64,000 bases of DNA from Sphingobium sp. TKS (GCF_001563265.1 NZ_CP005083.1:1987001-2051000); one strand, 5' to 3'; positions 35,562 through 45,195 are shown, numbered from the stretch's first letter. The notes: generated by a model from the sequence alone, not told the origin. Numbers and translations are program-made.

Positions 35562-37883
35562 CTATGCCCCTGCAGGATGGTTCGGCGGCGCGTGCGTCTC
35601 GCCAAGTATTGTCTTGGCGACTGCATAGCCTTCGGACCGGCTGGCCTCGATCGCCACATCCGAAAAATCATAGTCGGCCGAAGAATGCTCATTCGATCGC
35701 CCTGTCCGGACGAATCTGGTGATCCTCGTCGGCGCGCCGTCGCCCATAAGCTGGATAAAGCCCGGGAGATGCTTGACGCGCGCCAGTTCGGCGGGCTCGA
35801 CATAACCGAGAATATGGTCGATGAGCCTGCGATAGCTATCGACCGTCTCGCGGTAGCGCAGATCGCTTCGCACGCGCTCGGAATAGACGACCTCGTCGCG
35901 GCGGGCGAGAACCTCGATCATGTTGGCCGGGAGCGCCCGCTGACCAGAATAGAGATCCACGATGAAGACCCGTTTGCCATCCGGGCCGCAGCGGTCGACG
36001 ACGAGGTCGAGCGGCGAGTTGCTGATGATGCCCCCGTCCCAATAGGCCTTGCCGTCGATCACCGTCCACGGGAAGCCAGGCGGCAAGCTTCCGCTGGCGA
36101 CGATATGGTCCGGGGTCAGGTCATCGACGTAGCTGTCGAAGACCTCGAGTTCCGCGGTGGCCACGTTCACGGCGCTGATCAGCAGGCGCACCGGGCTCGC
36201 CTTGAGCGTGGTGAAGTCCACATGTTTCGCGATCAGTTGACGCATGGGCGTCGTGTCATAGAAGCTCGTCCAAGTCGCGGGCCACTCCCATGGAGTGAAC
36301 GGTGGCAGCCATCTCGCCCTGAAGAAGCTCGGCACGCCACAGGTCAGGATTTGGGCTGCGGCGACCGCCTGCCTGAAGATGGTGGGTGAGGGTGCCGGAG
36401 TGATCACCGCGAGTTCGTTCCAGAAGGCTTCGAGGGCACGCGTCGCTTGCCTGGGATTGCTCGCGATGATGGCCCCGTTGAAGGCGCCGATCGAAACTCC
36501 CGCGACGATGTCCGGATAAAGCTGCTGTTCCTCGAGGGCCTTGACGACGCCGCATTCGAAGGCGCCCAGTGCGCCGCCGCCCTGGAGAATGAGCGCCGTC
36601 TGCGTCGGAATTTGCTCGAGCGGGAAGTCCGCCTGCTGAAGCCGTGCCTTCACCGAGCCGAGGTTGACGCGGTAGCGAATGAGCCCTTCGGACACGCGCG
36701 TTTCGTCGGCAGGCCGTCCCGTCGAGAACAGCGCGCGCAACACCTCACCCTTGAGATAGAACAGCGCAAATGAGTGATCGTCGAGCGAACCCCGGCTGAT
36801 CCATTCGTCGGCTTCCTCGGTCGCGCCCAGCACATTGAAGCCGATGTCGCCAACTTCACAGAAAAAATAGGAGACCTCATCATATCTCAGGCGCCGGCCC
36901 AGCATGTTACGCGCGGCAAGGCGAGCCTGTTTTATGGCGTTGTCCCAATGCTCGATATGGCGTTGGCGCGCAAAGACGGGATCGTAGAAGCTTGTGACGT
37001 CGCCTGCCGCGAAGACGTTGGGAGCGCTCGCCCGCAGCTGTGAGTCGACGGCCACATAGCCGTCTTCCAGCTTGATCCCGCTTTCTTCCAGAAACCCGGT
37101 GGCGGGAATGACGCCGACGCTGACCACTACAAGATCGCAAGCTATCCGTTGCCCGGCAGCCGTCTGGATTTCCGTGACCAGCTTACTCCCGTGGAATGCG
37201 ACCGGGACGTCGTTCAGCACGACTGTCGCGCCCCGCTGCCGCATATGGCGCTCGAAATAGCCGGAGAGGCCCGGCGCCTCGAGATGCGGAAGGAGCGCGC
37301 TTCCGCGCTCGATAACGGTGACATCGAGGCCGCGCTCCATCAACGACATGGCGATTTCCATGCCGAGGAAGCTTCCGCCGATGACCACTGCATGTTTTGC
37401 GGTTGCCGCCGCCTCGCGGATGGCATCCGTATCGGCCTTGGTCCGCATGGCGTGGACACCATCGAGCGCTTCTCCAGGAATCCCGAGAGCTTTCGGTGTT
37501 GCGCCCGAGGCGATGAGGAGCTTCCCATAAGCGAATCTTTCGCCGTCCGCAGTGCGCACGATCTGATGAGCGGCGTCCACGTCGACGACGGCCCTGTTAA
37601 GGCGCAGCTCGATTTGGTGATCGCTGTAAAAGCTCAGCGGATGAACGAAGATCCGAGCCTCATCGTCATGTTCCGGCAGGAGCTGCTTCGACAGGGGCGG
37701 GCGATGATAGGGCGGCAATTCGTCCGCCGACAACAGGAGAACGGAGCCGCTCGCTCCCTCGACGCGCAGCGTCTCGGCGGCGATCGCGCTCGCGACCCCG
37801 CCGCCGACGATGAGAAAGTCGATGTGCCTTGGCTTGCTGCGGATGTCGTCGTCGGTTTTGACGGTCTTTTTTTTCACAGCCAT
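35562..37883 (-). CDS. Fusion of NAD(P)H/FAD-dependent reductase and patatin-like phospholipase
   Basis: A 773-residue protein with two enzymes in one chain. Residues about 20-410 are a pyridine-nucleotide-disulphide/ferredoxin-reductase-like flavoprotein: FAD motif FLIVGGGVASAIAAE, PPYHRPPLSK, NAD motif VVIGGSFLGMEIAMSLMERG and FAAGDVTSF. Residues about 425-720 are a patatin lipase: oxyanion GGGALG (435-440), nucleophile elbow GVSIG with Ser464, and dyad DGG with Asp616. All catalytic residues are present and the frame is uninterrupted, so this is a true fusion. There is no signal peptide or membrane segment. A redox-controlled lipid hydrolase acting on membrane lipids is one inference. Confidence 0.88.
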   Translation of the reverse strand: MAVKKKTVKTDDDIRSKPRHIDFLIVGGGVASAIAAETLRVEGASGSVLLLSADELPPYHRPPLSKQLLPEHDDEARIFVHPLSFYSDHQIELRLNRAVVDVDAAHQIVRTADGERFAYGKLLIASGATPKALGIPGEALDGVHAMRTKADTDAIREAAATAKHAVVIGGSFLGMEIAMSLMERGLDVTVIERGSALLPHLEAPGLSGYFERHMRQRGATVVLNDVPVAFHGSKLVTEIQTAAGQRIACDLVVVSVGVIPATGFLEESGIKLEDGYVAVDSQLRASAPNVFAAGDVTSFYDPVFARQRHIEHWDNAIKQARLAARNMLGRRLRYDEVSYFFCEVGDIGFNVLGATEEADEWISRGSLDDHSFALFYLKGEVLRALFSTGRPADETRVSEGLIRYRVNLGSVKARLQQADFPLEQIPTQTALILQGGGALGAFECGVVKALEEQQLYPDIVAGVSIGAFNGAIIASNPRQATRALEAFWNELAVITPAPSPTIFRQAVAAAQILTCGVPSFFRARWLPPFTPWEWPATWTSFYDTTPMRQLIAKHVDFTTLKASPVRLLISAVNVATAELEVFDSYVDDLTPDHIVASGSLPPGFPWTVIDGKAYWDGGIISNSPLDLVVDRCGPDGKRVFIVDLYSGQRALPANMIEVLARRDEVVYSERVRSDLRYRETVDSYRRLIDHILGYVEPAELARVKHLPGFIQLMGDGAPTRITRFVRTGRSNEHSSADYDFSDVAIEASRSEGYAVAKTILGETHAPPNHPAGA

Positions 37884-38106
37884 TCCCTGTCTCGGGTCGA
37901 TTCATGAACGGATATGCCGTCCGCTTGCGCACCTTCGTGGCACTTCCGGACCATAGGAAGACCGACGGTTGGCGGGCAATGCGCAAAAGCCCTTAAACGA
38001 CCGGTGCGGGCCGATGACCCATATGGGTGAACGGGCATCCTGCGCTTCGATCAGCCTCGCCCGTGCCGACAAGCGGCGGCCAGATCGCTGCAATGATTTG
38101 GTAATC

Positions 38107-38114
38107 TTACGTAT
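38107..38114. promoter_or_regulatory. TTACGTAT motif (variant of the recurring TACGTA site)
   Basis: Sits in the divergent region between the reductase-patatin gene (start 37883) and the small membrane protein (start 38241). It shares the TACGTA core with sites at 5478, 49449, 53468, 57930 and 62669. Role as operator is inference. Confidence 0.25.
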
Positions 38115-38196
38115 GCTGGCCCGGCCCTTCCTCGGCTAATCTCTCGCCTAAAGTTCGGTGACCGCCTGCCCCGCGCGGGTGCATCGCCGCAACGAT

Positions 38197-38219
38197 AGCC
38201 AGGACGTGCCGTCCTGGCT
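38197..38219. repeat. Perfect hairpin AGCCAGGACG-TGC-CGTCCTGGCT
   Basis: Ten-base perfect arms around a three-base loop end 21 bases before the ATG of the small membrane protein. In RNA it would be a very stable stem just upstream of the ribosome-binding AGGA. There is no T-run, so it is not a classical terminator. It may limit or regulate translation, or be a protein-binding site. Confidence 0.5.
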
Positions 38220-38240
38220 CTATGAAGTCAGGATGGACCG

Positions 38241-38426
38241 ATGGCTTGGATTGCCAGGTTGCTGCTGTTGATACCCGCGCTGATCGCTGGCTGGTTCGTG
38301 TCGCGAGAAGATCCTCGATTCTGGGTCGTGACCATGGTCATAGCTCTCGTGTTCATCGCGCTGACCTGCATCCTCGGCATCTACGCACCGGGGCTGCGCA
38401 TGTGGCCGCGCCGCGGGGAACGGTGA
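38241..38426 (+). CDS. Small two-span membrane protein
   Basis: 61 residues with two hydrophobic helices (about 5-20 and 28-50) joined by the charged SREDPRF turn; the C-terminus is basic (WPRRGER). AGGA lies about 9 bases before the ATG. No family recognised. It precedes the ECF sigma factor gene by about 75 bases and could be a target or partner of it, but nothing in sequence proves this. Confidence 0.6.
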   Translation: MAWIARLLLLIPALIAGWFVSREDPRFWVVTMVIALVFIALTCILGIYAPGLRMWPRRGER

Positions 38427-38500
38427 CCAGGGCGATCGGCCTCCCGCGGTAAGCGACAGTTCTCGGCATCATGTGTTGGCCTTTCAGGAGAGAGCAGACG

Positions 38501-39094
38501 ATGACCCCAAGTGAGTTCGAGGATGCAGCCCGGGCATCGCTGCCGGCGCTGACCCGCTATGCGAACCGGCTGACCAGCGGTGCCGACGGCGCCGAGGATC
38601 TCGTGCAGGAGGCATTGTCGCGGGCATGGAAAGCGCGTGCGCGGTTCCAAGCCGGAAGCAACTTCAAGGCATGGACCTTCACGATCCTGCGCAACCTCTT
38701 CCTGTCGCATGTGCGGCGCGAGCGTCGGCAGCGTGATCGGGCCAATCTCGCACTGCATAGCGCGCCGGTGTCGCCACCGGATCAGGACACCGCTCTCCTG
38801 CGCGATGAGTTCAAGGCGGCCCTCGAAGCACTCTCCGCATCCCACCGGCAGGCCCTGCTTGCCGTGATCGAGGACCAACTTGCCTATGAGGCCGCTGCGG
38901 AAAAGTGCGGCATATCGCTCGCGGTTCTGAAAAGCAGGGTTCATCGGGCGCGCGCTGCCATACTTGCCTATCTCGCCGGTACCCATCGATCGCAGCTGCA
39001 AAAGTCTCCGCAGCGATGCGTTTACTATGGATTCGTCCGCGCGACCGGCGCTGAAGAAGGCCCAAATGGGATGACTTTGTGCCGAGCCGCTTGA
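38501..39094 (+). CDS. ECF-type RNA polymerase sigma factor
   Basis: A 197-residue sigma-70 family protein. Region 2 carries DGAEDLVQEALSRAWKARARF and FKAWTFTILRNLFLSHVRR. Region 4 carries LEALSASHRQALLAVIEDQLAYEAAAEKCGIS and LKSRVHRARAAI. Together these are the sigma2 and sigma4 domains of a short ECF factor close to the alphaproteobacterial EcfG group. The start at 38501 follows GAGAGAGCAG. No phyR/nepR partner or anti-sigma gene is adjacent, which is unusual for EcfG. The C-terminal ~40 residues after the sigma4 helix are a non-conserved tail. Confidence 0.9.
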   Translation: MTPSEFEDAARASLPALTRYANRLTSGADGAEDLVQEALSRAWKARARFQAGSNFKAWTFTILRNLFLSHVRRERRQRDRANLALHSAPVSPPDQDTALLRDEFKAALEALSASHRQALLAVIEDQLAYEAAAEKCGISLAVLKSRVHRARAAILAYLAGTHRSQLQKSPQRCVYYGFVRATGAEEGPNGMTLCRAA

Positions 39095-39242
39095 ACGGCG
39101 AATTGCTTGAACGCGCATCTATGCTCGCAACGCGAGTTGAAGCTGCGGTCGAGACCCCGGGTCGATCAATCCCCTTGGCGGCATAGGCCCGCGCTCCATC
39201 GGCCGATAGCGCCCAAAACCGCGGCGCCGCCATCTCTGACGC

Positions 39243-39716
39243 CTATCGCGGAACCTGCTCGCGTCGCGCGCGCTCCCAGGCCTCCATCTCCGCGCGATGC
39301 TTGGCGAGCGCATCCTGATATAGCTTCTCCTCGATCCGTGATCTTGCCAACGCCTCCTCGTAGTTGCGCTGGATCGCATCCGCACGCTGCCTTGCGGCAT
39401 CAAGCATAATCGCGCCCTGTCGGTTGAGGTTGCGCACCTGACGGCGTTCGACCTCGTCCTTGTCGGTCTGGCCATCGACCGAAACGCTGGGCTCGACCTC
39501 CACCTCCCGGATCGCAGCGGTCCACCCTGGAGGCTCATTCGGGAGAGGAGCGGCGGTTGTTTGGGCGACGGCAGGAGCGGCCTCGGCCACCGCAAGCAGC
39601 AGGGCCGTGCCGAGCCAACTCCATTTGGACGTCGCCGGCCCGGTCTGACCGGCGGAAGTCGCGGACCCGGGACGGCGAGCGACGCGAGGGCGTGGTATGC
39701 CATGGTTACTGACCAT
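39243..39716 (-). CDS. Hypothetical protein with N-terminal signal/anchor and charged coiled coil
   Basis: 157 residues from ATG 39716 (other ATGs at 39788 and 39968 are in frame). A hydrophobic segment WLGTALLLAVAEAAPAVAQ probably serves as a signal peptide. The second half (RQRADAIQRNYEEALARS and on) is a charged Ala/Glu/Arg-rich helix likely to form a coiled coil. No known domain is recognised. The ribosome-binding site is weak. It lies upstream on the same strand of nothing obviously related. Confidence 0.5.
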   Translation of the reverse strand: MVSNHGIPRPRVARRPGSATSAGQTGPATSKWSWLGTALLLAVAEAAPAVAQTTAAPLPNEPPGWTAAIREVEVEPSVSVDGQTDKDEVERRQVRNLNRQGAIMLDAARQRADAIQRNYEEALARSRIEEKLYQDALAKHRAEMEAWERARREQVPR

Positions 39717-39904
39717 CTGAGCGTCTGGCGGCTGGCGACCCCCAGCGCACCGTCTCTTCTCGGTGTTTCTGGCTAGCAAGCTTCGCATGCCCCGGTCTCT
39801 ACCTGCTTTCCGCAGGTTTCGGCCGATTCGGATTGTCCTCGGCGTGGGTGCCGTTCGATATCCGCCACTCTTGCAGCCGTCGTCGGCGTAATTGCCGGAC
39901 ATTT

Positions 39905-40483
39905 TCACAGTGTCGGATGAGCAGGGGGTATCGCCGGCTCTTTCTTGCAGCCGCCGACCCGGGCGCAAAAGCGTCTTTGGGCGTCGACAATCATCTCGGG
40001 GGTGACATCGCTCACCGCCTTCTCAAGTGCCGGGATCATGAGCGTGCGGCTCTTTTCGAGCCAGGCACGACCGGCATTGCTCTCGTAGAAGGCGTTGATT
40101 CCGGTCAGCTCCTCCACGCTGAACGCCGCCGCACAGCTCTCGCGAAGTCTCGAAAGGACCGGGCCCTTCGCGGCCGACATCGCCTCGGCAAGTGAATCGC
40201 GATAGGCGGAGATCGTATCCGTTTCATCCGGGAAGGCCGCCGAAAGCGTTCGGAAGGAATCTTCGACGGCTTCGCGGATGTTCGTGTCCATCACCTGATC
40301 GAGGCCGGACAGCGCAATCGATCGGATGCAGAGTTCCCGGCGCTGCGGAATGTCGTTCTCCGCAGCGGCGGCTTGGGCGGGAGCAACCGCCGGCAAGAGA
40401 GAAGCAGCCAGCACCAGCGCGCGGGCAAGCCAGCGCCGGCAGTGGGCCGCGCGCCTGGAATGGGTACGACTGTTTTGGGTCAT
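39905..40483 (-). CDS. DUF2059-like exported protein
   Basis: 192 residues with a long signal peptide (WLARALVLAASLLPAVAPAQA). The mature part ends in a DUF2059-type helical domain: SVEELTGINAFYESNAGRAWLEKS, where 'FYxSxxGxxxLEK' is the family hallmark, followed by PALEKAVSDVTPEM. DUF2059 proteins are periplasmic and of unknown role. I chose ATG 40483 because GAGGA lies about 8 bases upstream. Confidence 0.72.
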   Translation of the reverse strand: MTQNSRTHSRRAAHCRRWLARALVLAASLLPAVAPAQAAAAENDIPQRRELCIRSIALSGLDQVMDTNIREAVEDSFRTLSAAFPDETDTISAYRDSLAEAMSAAKGPVLSRLRESCAAAFSVEELTGINAFYESNAGRAWLEKSRTLMIPALEKAVSDVTPEMIVDAQRRFCARVGGCKKEPAIPPAHPTL

Positions 40484-40586
40484 GAAGATGTCCTCGGGCT
40501 TGCCAATCTGAACCGGCACCAGGTCTGCGAGAAAGCCGATAGGGTCGGCCACGGTCGCGACATGAGGCCGTCCGTGCACCGGGCGC

Positions 40587-41168
40587 CTAGCGGCAGCGGA
40601 TGTCGTTCTGTTCGATCGAACGGCCGGCAAGCGCGCCCAGCGCGCCGCCGATCAACGTGCCGGCGGCACGATGGCGACCGCCATCGATGATGTTGCCGAG
40701 GATTCCGCCGCCCGCTGCTCCGACGATGAGGCCTGTCGTCCCGTCGCTGCGCTTGCAGTAGTAGCGTCCATCCGATCCACGATAGACCTCGTCGCGATCG
40801 GAGAGGCGGCGCTCGCCATAACGGGGATCGTCCCGATAGTGGCGGGCCGCGTCGTAATCGGTCGCATAGGGATCGCCGCGCCGGCCGGCCGCGTCAGGAT
40901 GATCGGCGCGCACGACGGCTTCATATCGATCACGCTCGGCTTCGTAGCGGGCAACCTCCGCCCGGTAGCGATCCTGGGCGTCCGTCCAACGCCGCTGGTC
41001 GGCGGCGCTTTGCGCGAGCGCGGGTCCGCAGATCAACGGGAGGGCAGCGAGGGCGAGCGGGGAGAACGCGATGGTCCATCCGCGCGTCTTCGAACTGATT
41101 CCTGCGCGCCTGATCATCGCGTCGTCAGGTCCGGTAATGCCATTATCGATGAGGGAAACCCGGGACAT
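40587..41168 (-). CDS. Glycine-zipper (17-kDa antigen/2TM type) envelope protein
   Basis: 193 residues. A hydrophobic signal segment ends near GPALAQ. A charged region with repeated Tyr/Arg/Asp follows (about 55-125). Next is YYCKRSDGTTGLIVGAAGGG and LGNIIDGGRHRAAGTLIGGALG, the glycine-zipper 2TM domain found in outer-membrane lipoprotein-like proteins. GAGGAGA precedes the ATG by 7 bases. The likely role is envelope stability or stress response. Confidence 0.82.
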   Translation of the reverse strand: MSRVSLIDNGITGPDDAMIRRAGISSKTRGWTIAFSPLALAALPLICGPALAQSAADQRRWTDAQDRYRAEVARYEAERDRYEAVVRADHPDAAGRRGDPYATDYDAARHYRDDPRYGERRLSDRDEVYRGSDGRYYCKRSDGTTGLIVGAAGGGILGNIIDGGRHRAAGTLIGGALGALAGRSIEQNDIRCR

Positions 41169-41405
41169 GACATTCTCCTCGTTCGGTCAGGATCTTTAGC
41201 GAACGGGGTACAGGCCGCGATGCCGCCACAGTATACGCAACATTACCGAACCGCCGCGCGAGCATGGCTTGGAAGCTGCTCGAGCGTGGGGCAGCCTGCC
41301 GGGCGCCGCGCTTGCCGTACGGGGCCGTCGCGATCGATGGCGATCAATCTCGTCGCTGGATAAGATTCACCGACGGCATGATGGCCCGCGTCGATCTGCG
41401 GGTGG

Positions 41406-43702
41406 TCACGCCATGTCAAAAACCCGGGCGCTGTCTTGAGGAACCGCAGCCTCGGCGACAGAAATCGCCGTGAGATTGACGATCGCGCGGGCTGTCACGG
41501 TCGGAACAAGAAGCTGGATGGGCTTGGACATGCCGAGCAGGATCGGGCCGACAGTCAATGCCTCCGACGAGGCTGCCAGGAGGGTGACGGCGATATTCGC
41601 TGCATCGAGCGAGGGCATGACCAACAGGTTGGCCGATCCCTTCAGCCGGCTGCTGGTTACGAACCGGTTCCGCAGTGCTTCGCTCAGCGCGGCATCCGCG
41701 TGCATCTCCCCGTCTATCGCCAGATCGGGCGCTTCCTTGCGGATCAGCGCCAAGGCCTGCCGCATCTTGCGCGCGCTTGGCGAGGCCGAAGCTCCGAAAT
41801 TGGAGTGCGAGAGAAGCGCCGCTCTAATCGGCTCCCCAAATCTTCGTACCGCATCGGCCGCAAGCCGGGTCATCTCGGCGACCTGCTCCGCCGTCGGATC
41901 GACATTCATATGCGTGTCGCAGAAGAAGAGCGTACCATTTTTCAGGATGAGACCGGTCATAGCATAGGCGCGGCTCACGCCTGGCTGACGTGGGATGATA
42001 GGCAGCACCCAAGCCATCTGCTGCCACCAGTCGGCCGTACCGCCGCACAGCGCGGCATCCACTTCCCCAGCCTCCAGCAGCATCGCGGCCGCAACGGCCG
42101 GCCGACGCTTGACTGCGCGCGCCGCAGCCGCCGGATTGATGCCCCTTCGGTCTACGAGCTGTTGATAGCGCGCGTCCAGGGGGGTGAACAGCGCGTCGTC
42201 GCTCTCAGGATCGAGGACTGTCACATCGCCGCCGATCTGCAGCCTTAGCCCCAATCGCCGGATGCGCGCCGCGATCGTATCGCGCCGGCCGATAAGCACC
42301 GGTTCGGCCAGGCGTTCGTCCACGACCGTCTGCACCGCGCGCAGCACGCGCTCGTCCTCGCCTTCGGCATAGGCGACCCGCTTGCCCGTGTCGCGCGCCT
42401 GATTGAAGACGCCGCGCATCAGCTGGCCCGAACGATAGACGAGCTTCTCCAGCTCGGTCTGATACGCGCCGAATCCGCGATGGGGCGGCGGGCGACGCCG
42501 CTCTCCATCGCCGCCCGGGCGACCGCAGGCGCGATCTTGAGGATCAGCCTGGGATCGAAGGGCTTCGGGATGATGTGCTCTGGGCCGAACAGGAGCGCCG
42601 CGTCGCCATAGGCCTGCGCCACCTGTTCGGTCGCTTCGGCGCGGGCCAGGCTTGCCAGCGCCTCCGCCGCCGCCAGCTTCATCGCCTCGTTGATCTCGGT
42701 GGCGCCGACGTCGAGAGCGCCGCGGAAGATGAAGGGGAAGCACAGGACATTGTTGACCTGGTTGGGATAGTCTGACCGGCCCGTTGCGACGATCGCGTCG
42801 GGACGCGCGGCTGCGACGAGTTCGGGGAGGATCTCAGGATCGGGGTTCGCAAGCGCGAGGATCAGCGGCCTTTCGGCAAAGAGCGGCAACCATTCGGGCT
42901 TGAGCACGCGCGGCGCGGACAGGCCGAGGAAGACGTCCGCATCCTCCAGCACCTCCGGCAAGGTCCGGGCATTGGTGACGCGGGCGTAGCGGGCCATGTT
43001 CGGCGCCATGCCCGGCCGGTCGGCATGCACCACACCGTCAATGTCGGTGATCGTGACATTGTCGATCTTCAGGCCCATGGCTACCAGCAGGTCGACGCAG
43101 GCGAGCGCCGCAGCGCCCGCGCCGGAGGTCACGAGCCGCACATCCTCGAGTTGCTTGCCTTGCAGCGTAAGGCCATTGCGGATCGCGGCGGCGCATACAA
43201 TCGCGGTGCCGTGCTGGTCATCGTGAAAGACGGGGATGTTCATGCGTTGGCGCAACGCCGCCTCGATGACGAAGCATTCCGGCGCCTTGATGTCTTCCAG
43301 GTTGATGCCTCCGAACGTGGGCTCGAGCGCCGCCACAACTTCGATGAAGCGATCCGGATCGAGCGCATCGACTTCGATGTCAAATACATCGATCCCTGCG
43401 AACTTCTTGAAGAGGACGGCCTTGCCTTCCATCACCGGCTTGCTGGCCAACGGTCCGATATTGCCCAAGCCCAGCACGGCTGTTCCATTGGAAATCACAG
43501 CGACCAGATTGCCGCGGGCCGTCAGATCCCGCGCCGCCTCGGGATCACTGCCGATGGCGTCGCACGCTGCGGCGACGCCCGGCGAGTAGGCCAGCGCCAG
43601 GTCGCGCTGGTTCGACATACGCTTGGTCGACTCAACGCTCAGCTTTCCCGGCTTGGGGAACCGATGGTAATCGAGTGCTGCCCGCCGGAAGTCATCGTCC
43701 AT
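41406..43702 (-). pseudogene. maeB: NADP-dependent malic enzyme with phosphotransacetylase-like domain (MaeB), single-base frameshift
   Basis: Two overlapping frames make one MaeB. The upstream frame (43702 down to about 42473) has [40 protein letters not shown] and TSGAGAAALACVDL of the malic-enzyme domain, ending at GVARRPIAD. Homology then continues in another frame with FGAYQTELEKL, DTGKRVAYAEGEDERVLRA and the Pta-like domain to 41406. One extra T in the coding strand (an A in the plus-strand AA at 42472-42473) would restore FGAYQ and give about 766 residues, the family norm. As read, the chain stops at 42419, losing the Pta-like regulatory domain. This is either a true mutation or a sequencing error. 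Confidence 0.85.
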
Positions 43703-43899
43703 GATTTCATGTCCCCGTCGATTTTGGACAGCCGGCATGCGGCGCCTGCTGCCTCAATACGGCCCCAGCCGCGCGCACGACGGCATACCGGGTCTCGCGT
43801 GGTTATCATTTCTGCGAGGGACAGCTCATCGGTAGAGTCACGGAAGCACAGGATCGGTTCCCGCTCGAACGCCCGGCCGTCGCCGGCTGCTGCTGCCGG

Positions 43900-44391
43900 T
43901 TATCGTTCCAACCGCGAACGCGAATCATCGCCGCTCCGCAGATAATCGGCAAGCCGATCGAGCAGCGGACGCTGGCTTGCGAGCATGCTGGGAAGCGCGC
44001 TCGAGAGAGCGAACCAGCGCGCTTCATCGATCTCCGGGAACGACCCTATCTTGCCGGATCGCGGCGGCCATTCCAGATCGAACCGATTGCTCGCGATAGC
44101 CTCGATGTCGACCTGCTGCTCCGATGCGAATGCCTCGACCAGTTTGCCGCCCGCCTGCTTCAGCTGTCCCAGCCGATGGAGCTCGCCGGTGAGGCGGATG
44201 CCAAGCTCCTCTTCGACCTCGCGCCGTGCCGCCGCGGATGGTTCCTCGCCCGGCTCGATCAAGCCTTTGGGAATCTGCCATGATCCGGCGTCCTTGTTCC
44301 GCCAGAAAGGCCCGCCGGGATGGACAAGCAGGACCTCAACCTCCGTACCGCGGCGCCTGTACAGCAGAATTCCCGCGCTCATCCGCGCCAT
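43900..44391 (-). CDS. NUDIX hydrolase
   Basis: 163 residues with an intact Nudix box: GLIEPGEEP followed by AARREVEEELGI (G-x5-E-x7-REVxEExG). The N-terminus SAGILLYRRRG and the GGPFWRNKDAGSWQIPKG segment resemble the MutT/Ap4A-type subgroup with a predicted NTP-PPase activity. Substrate unknown. It lies 25 bases downstream of YjbQ-type gene boundaries on the same strand and may be co-transcribed with it. Confidence 0.9.
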   Translation of the reverse strand: MARMSAGILLYRRRGTEVEVLLVHPGGPFWRNKDAGSWQIPKGLIEPGEEPSAAARREVEEELGIRLTGELHRLGQLKQAGGKLVEAFASEQQVDIEAIASNRFDLEWPPRSGKIGSFPEIDEARWFALSSALPSMLASQRPLLDRLADYLRSGDDSRSRLER

Positions 44392-44416
44392 GGCGATGCC
44401 TGTCGGACGGCTGCGC

Positions 44417-44836
44417 TCATGCCCCGATCAGATGCACCGCGATGCTGCGTCGATGCGGCCGCCGGCGGTGCTCGAACAGATAGATGCCCTGCCAAGTGCC
44501 GAGCGCCAGGCGCCCATCGATCAGCGGGATCGACAGCTGCACCTGCGTCAGCGCAGCGCGCAGGTGCGCCGGCATGTCGTCCGAGCCTTCGTCGTCATGC
44601 GCGTAGGCTGCCGGATCTTCCGGAGCGATTCGCGCGAAATAGGACTCGAGATCGGCACGCACCTCCGCTGCCGCGTTCTCCTGGATCAGAAGCGACGCCG
44701 AGGTGTGGCGGCAGAACAGCGTGAGCAGCCCCTCCTGTACTCCCGCTTCGGCCACCCAATCGGTCACCTCATGGGTGATCTCGACGAGCCCCTGCCGGAG
44801 CGTCGAGAACTCAAGAATGGTCGAGATCTGCTTCAC
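44417..44836 (-). CDS. YjbQ / UPF0047 family protein
   Basis: About 139 residues, the standard length of this family, which shows thiamine-phosphate-synthase-like weak activity in some members. Typical segments are FSTLRQGLVEITHEV, LFCRHTSASLLIQENA and LGTWQGIYLFEHRRRPHRR. Conserved His residues (CRHTSAS, AYAHDDEGSDDMPAH) form the metal site. The start is set at GTG 44836 from family length; the frame is open further upstream. The Nudix gene follows in the same direction. Confidence 0.87.
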   Translation of the reverse strand: MKQISTILEFSTLRQGLVEITHEVTDWVAEAGVQEGLLTLFCRHTSASLLIQENAAAEVRADLESYFARIAPEDPAAYAHDDEGSDDMPAHLRAALTQVQLSIPLIDGRLALGTWQGIYLFEHRRRPHRRSIAVHLIGA

Positions 44837-45195
44837 CAGCAGATAGTGGCACCACTGGCGCGTCTGCGCACCCCCTCGGTCGGACAATTCGCCTCTCAGA
44901 TTTTCCGTGTGCGAAACGCTTGACGAAATGGTCCGGATTGACCTGCGTGACGTGGATCGGCAGGGGATGCCGATCGGCGCCTCGGCGCGACCATCAGGGG
45001 GCGGGAAATGGGAGATCAAGGCTTTCATTACGGCTCGTTGACGGCGCCGGACGCGACTTCCCCAAGGCACGGCCTGCGCAGCGCACGAATGTCGCCTTGT
45101 CGCCTCGAGAGACAGGTCAATCGGATTTGCCTCGGCGCGCTCCGCACATCGGGCGACGCGTCTGCCTTGATCAGCGACCCGTTGGCGCAGCTGCG
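44837..45195. other. Divergent intergenic region between yjbQ-type gene and hypothetical gene
   Basis: About 359 bases. The frames that cross it on both strands lack known motifs and are treated as upstream extensions of the flanking genes. No clear operator seen. Confidence 0.4.

Larger units (their letters stand above)
37884..38240. other. Divergent intergenic region before the reductase-patatin gene
   Basis: About 357 bases with no gene recognised; short frames on the minus strand (37902-38093) are not convincing. It holds a TTACGTAT motif (38107-38114) and a strong hairpin (38197-38219) just before the small membrane-protein gene. Confidence 0.5.

Noticed and set aside
38197..38219. Hairpin read as a rho-independent terminator
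   Set aside because: No T-run follows and it lies just before a gene rather than after one.
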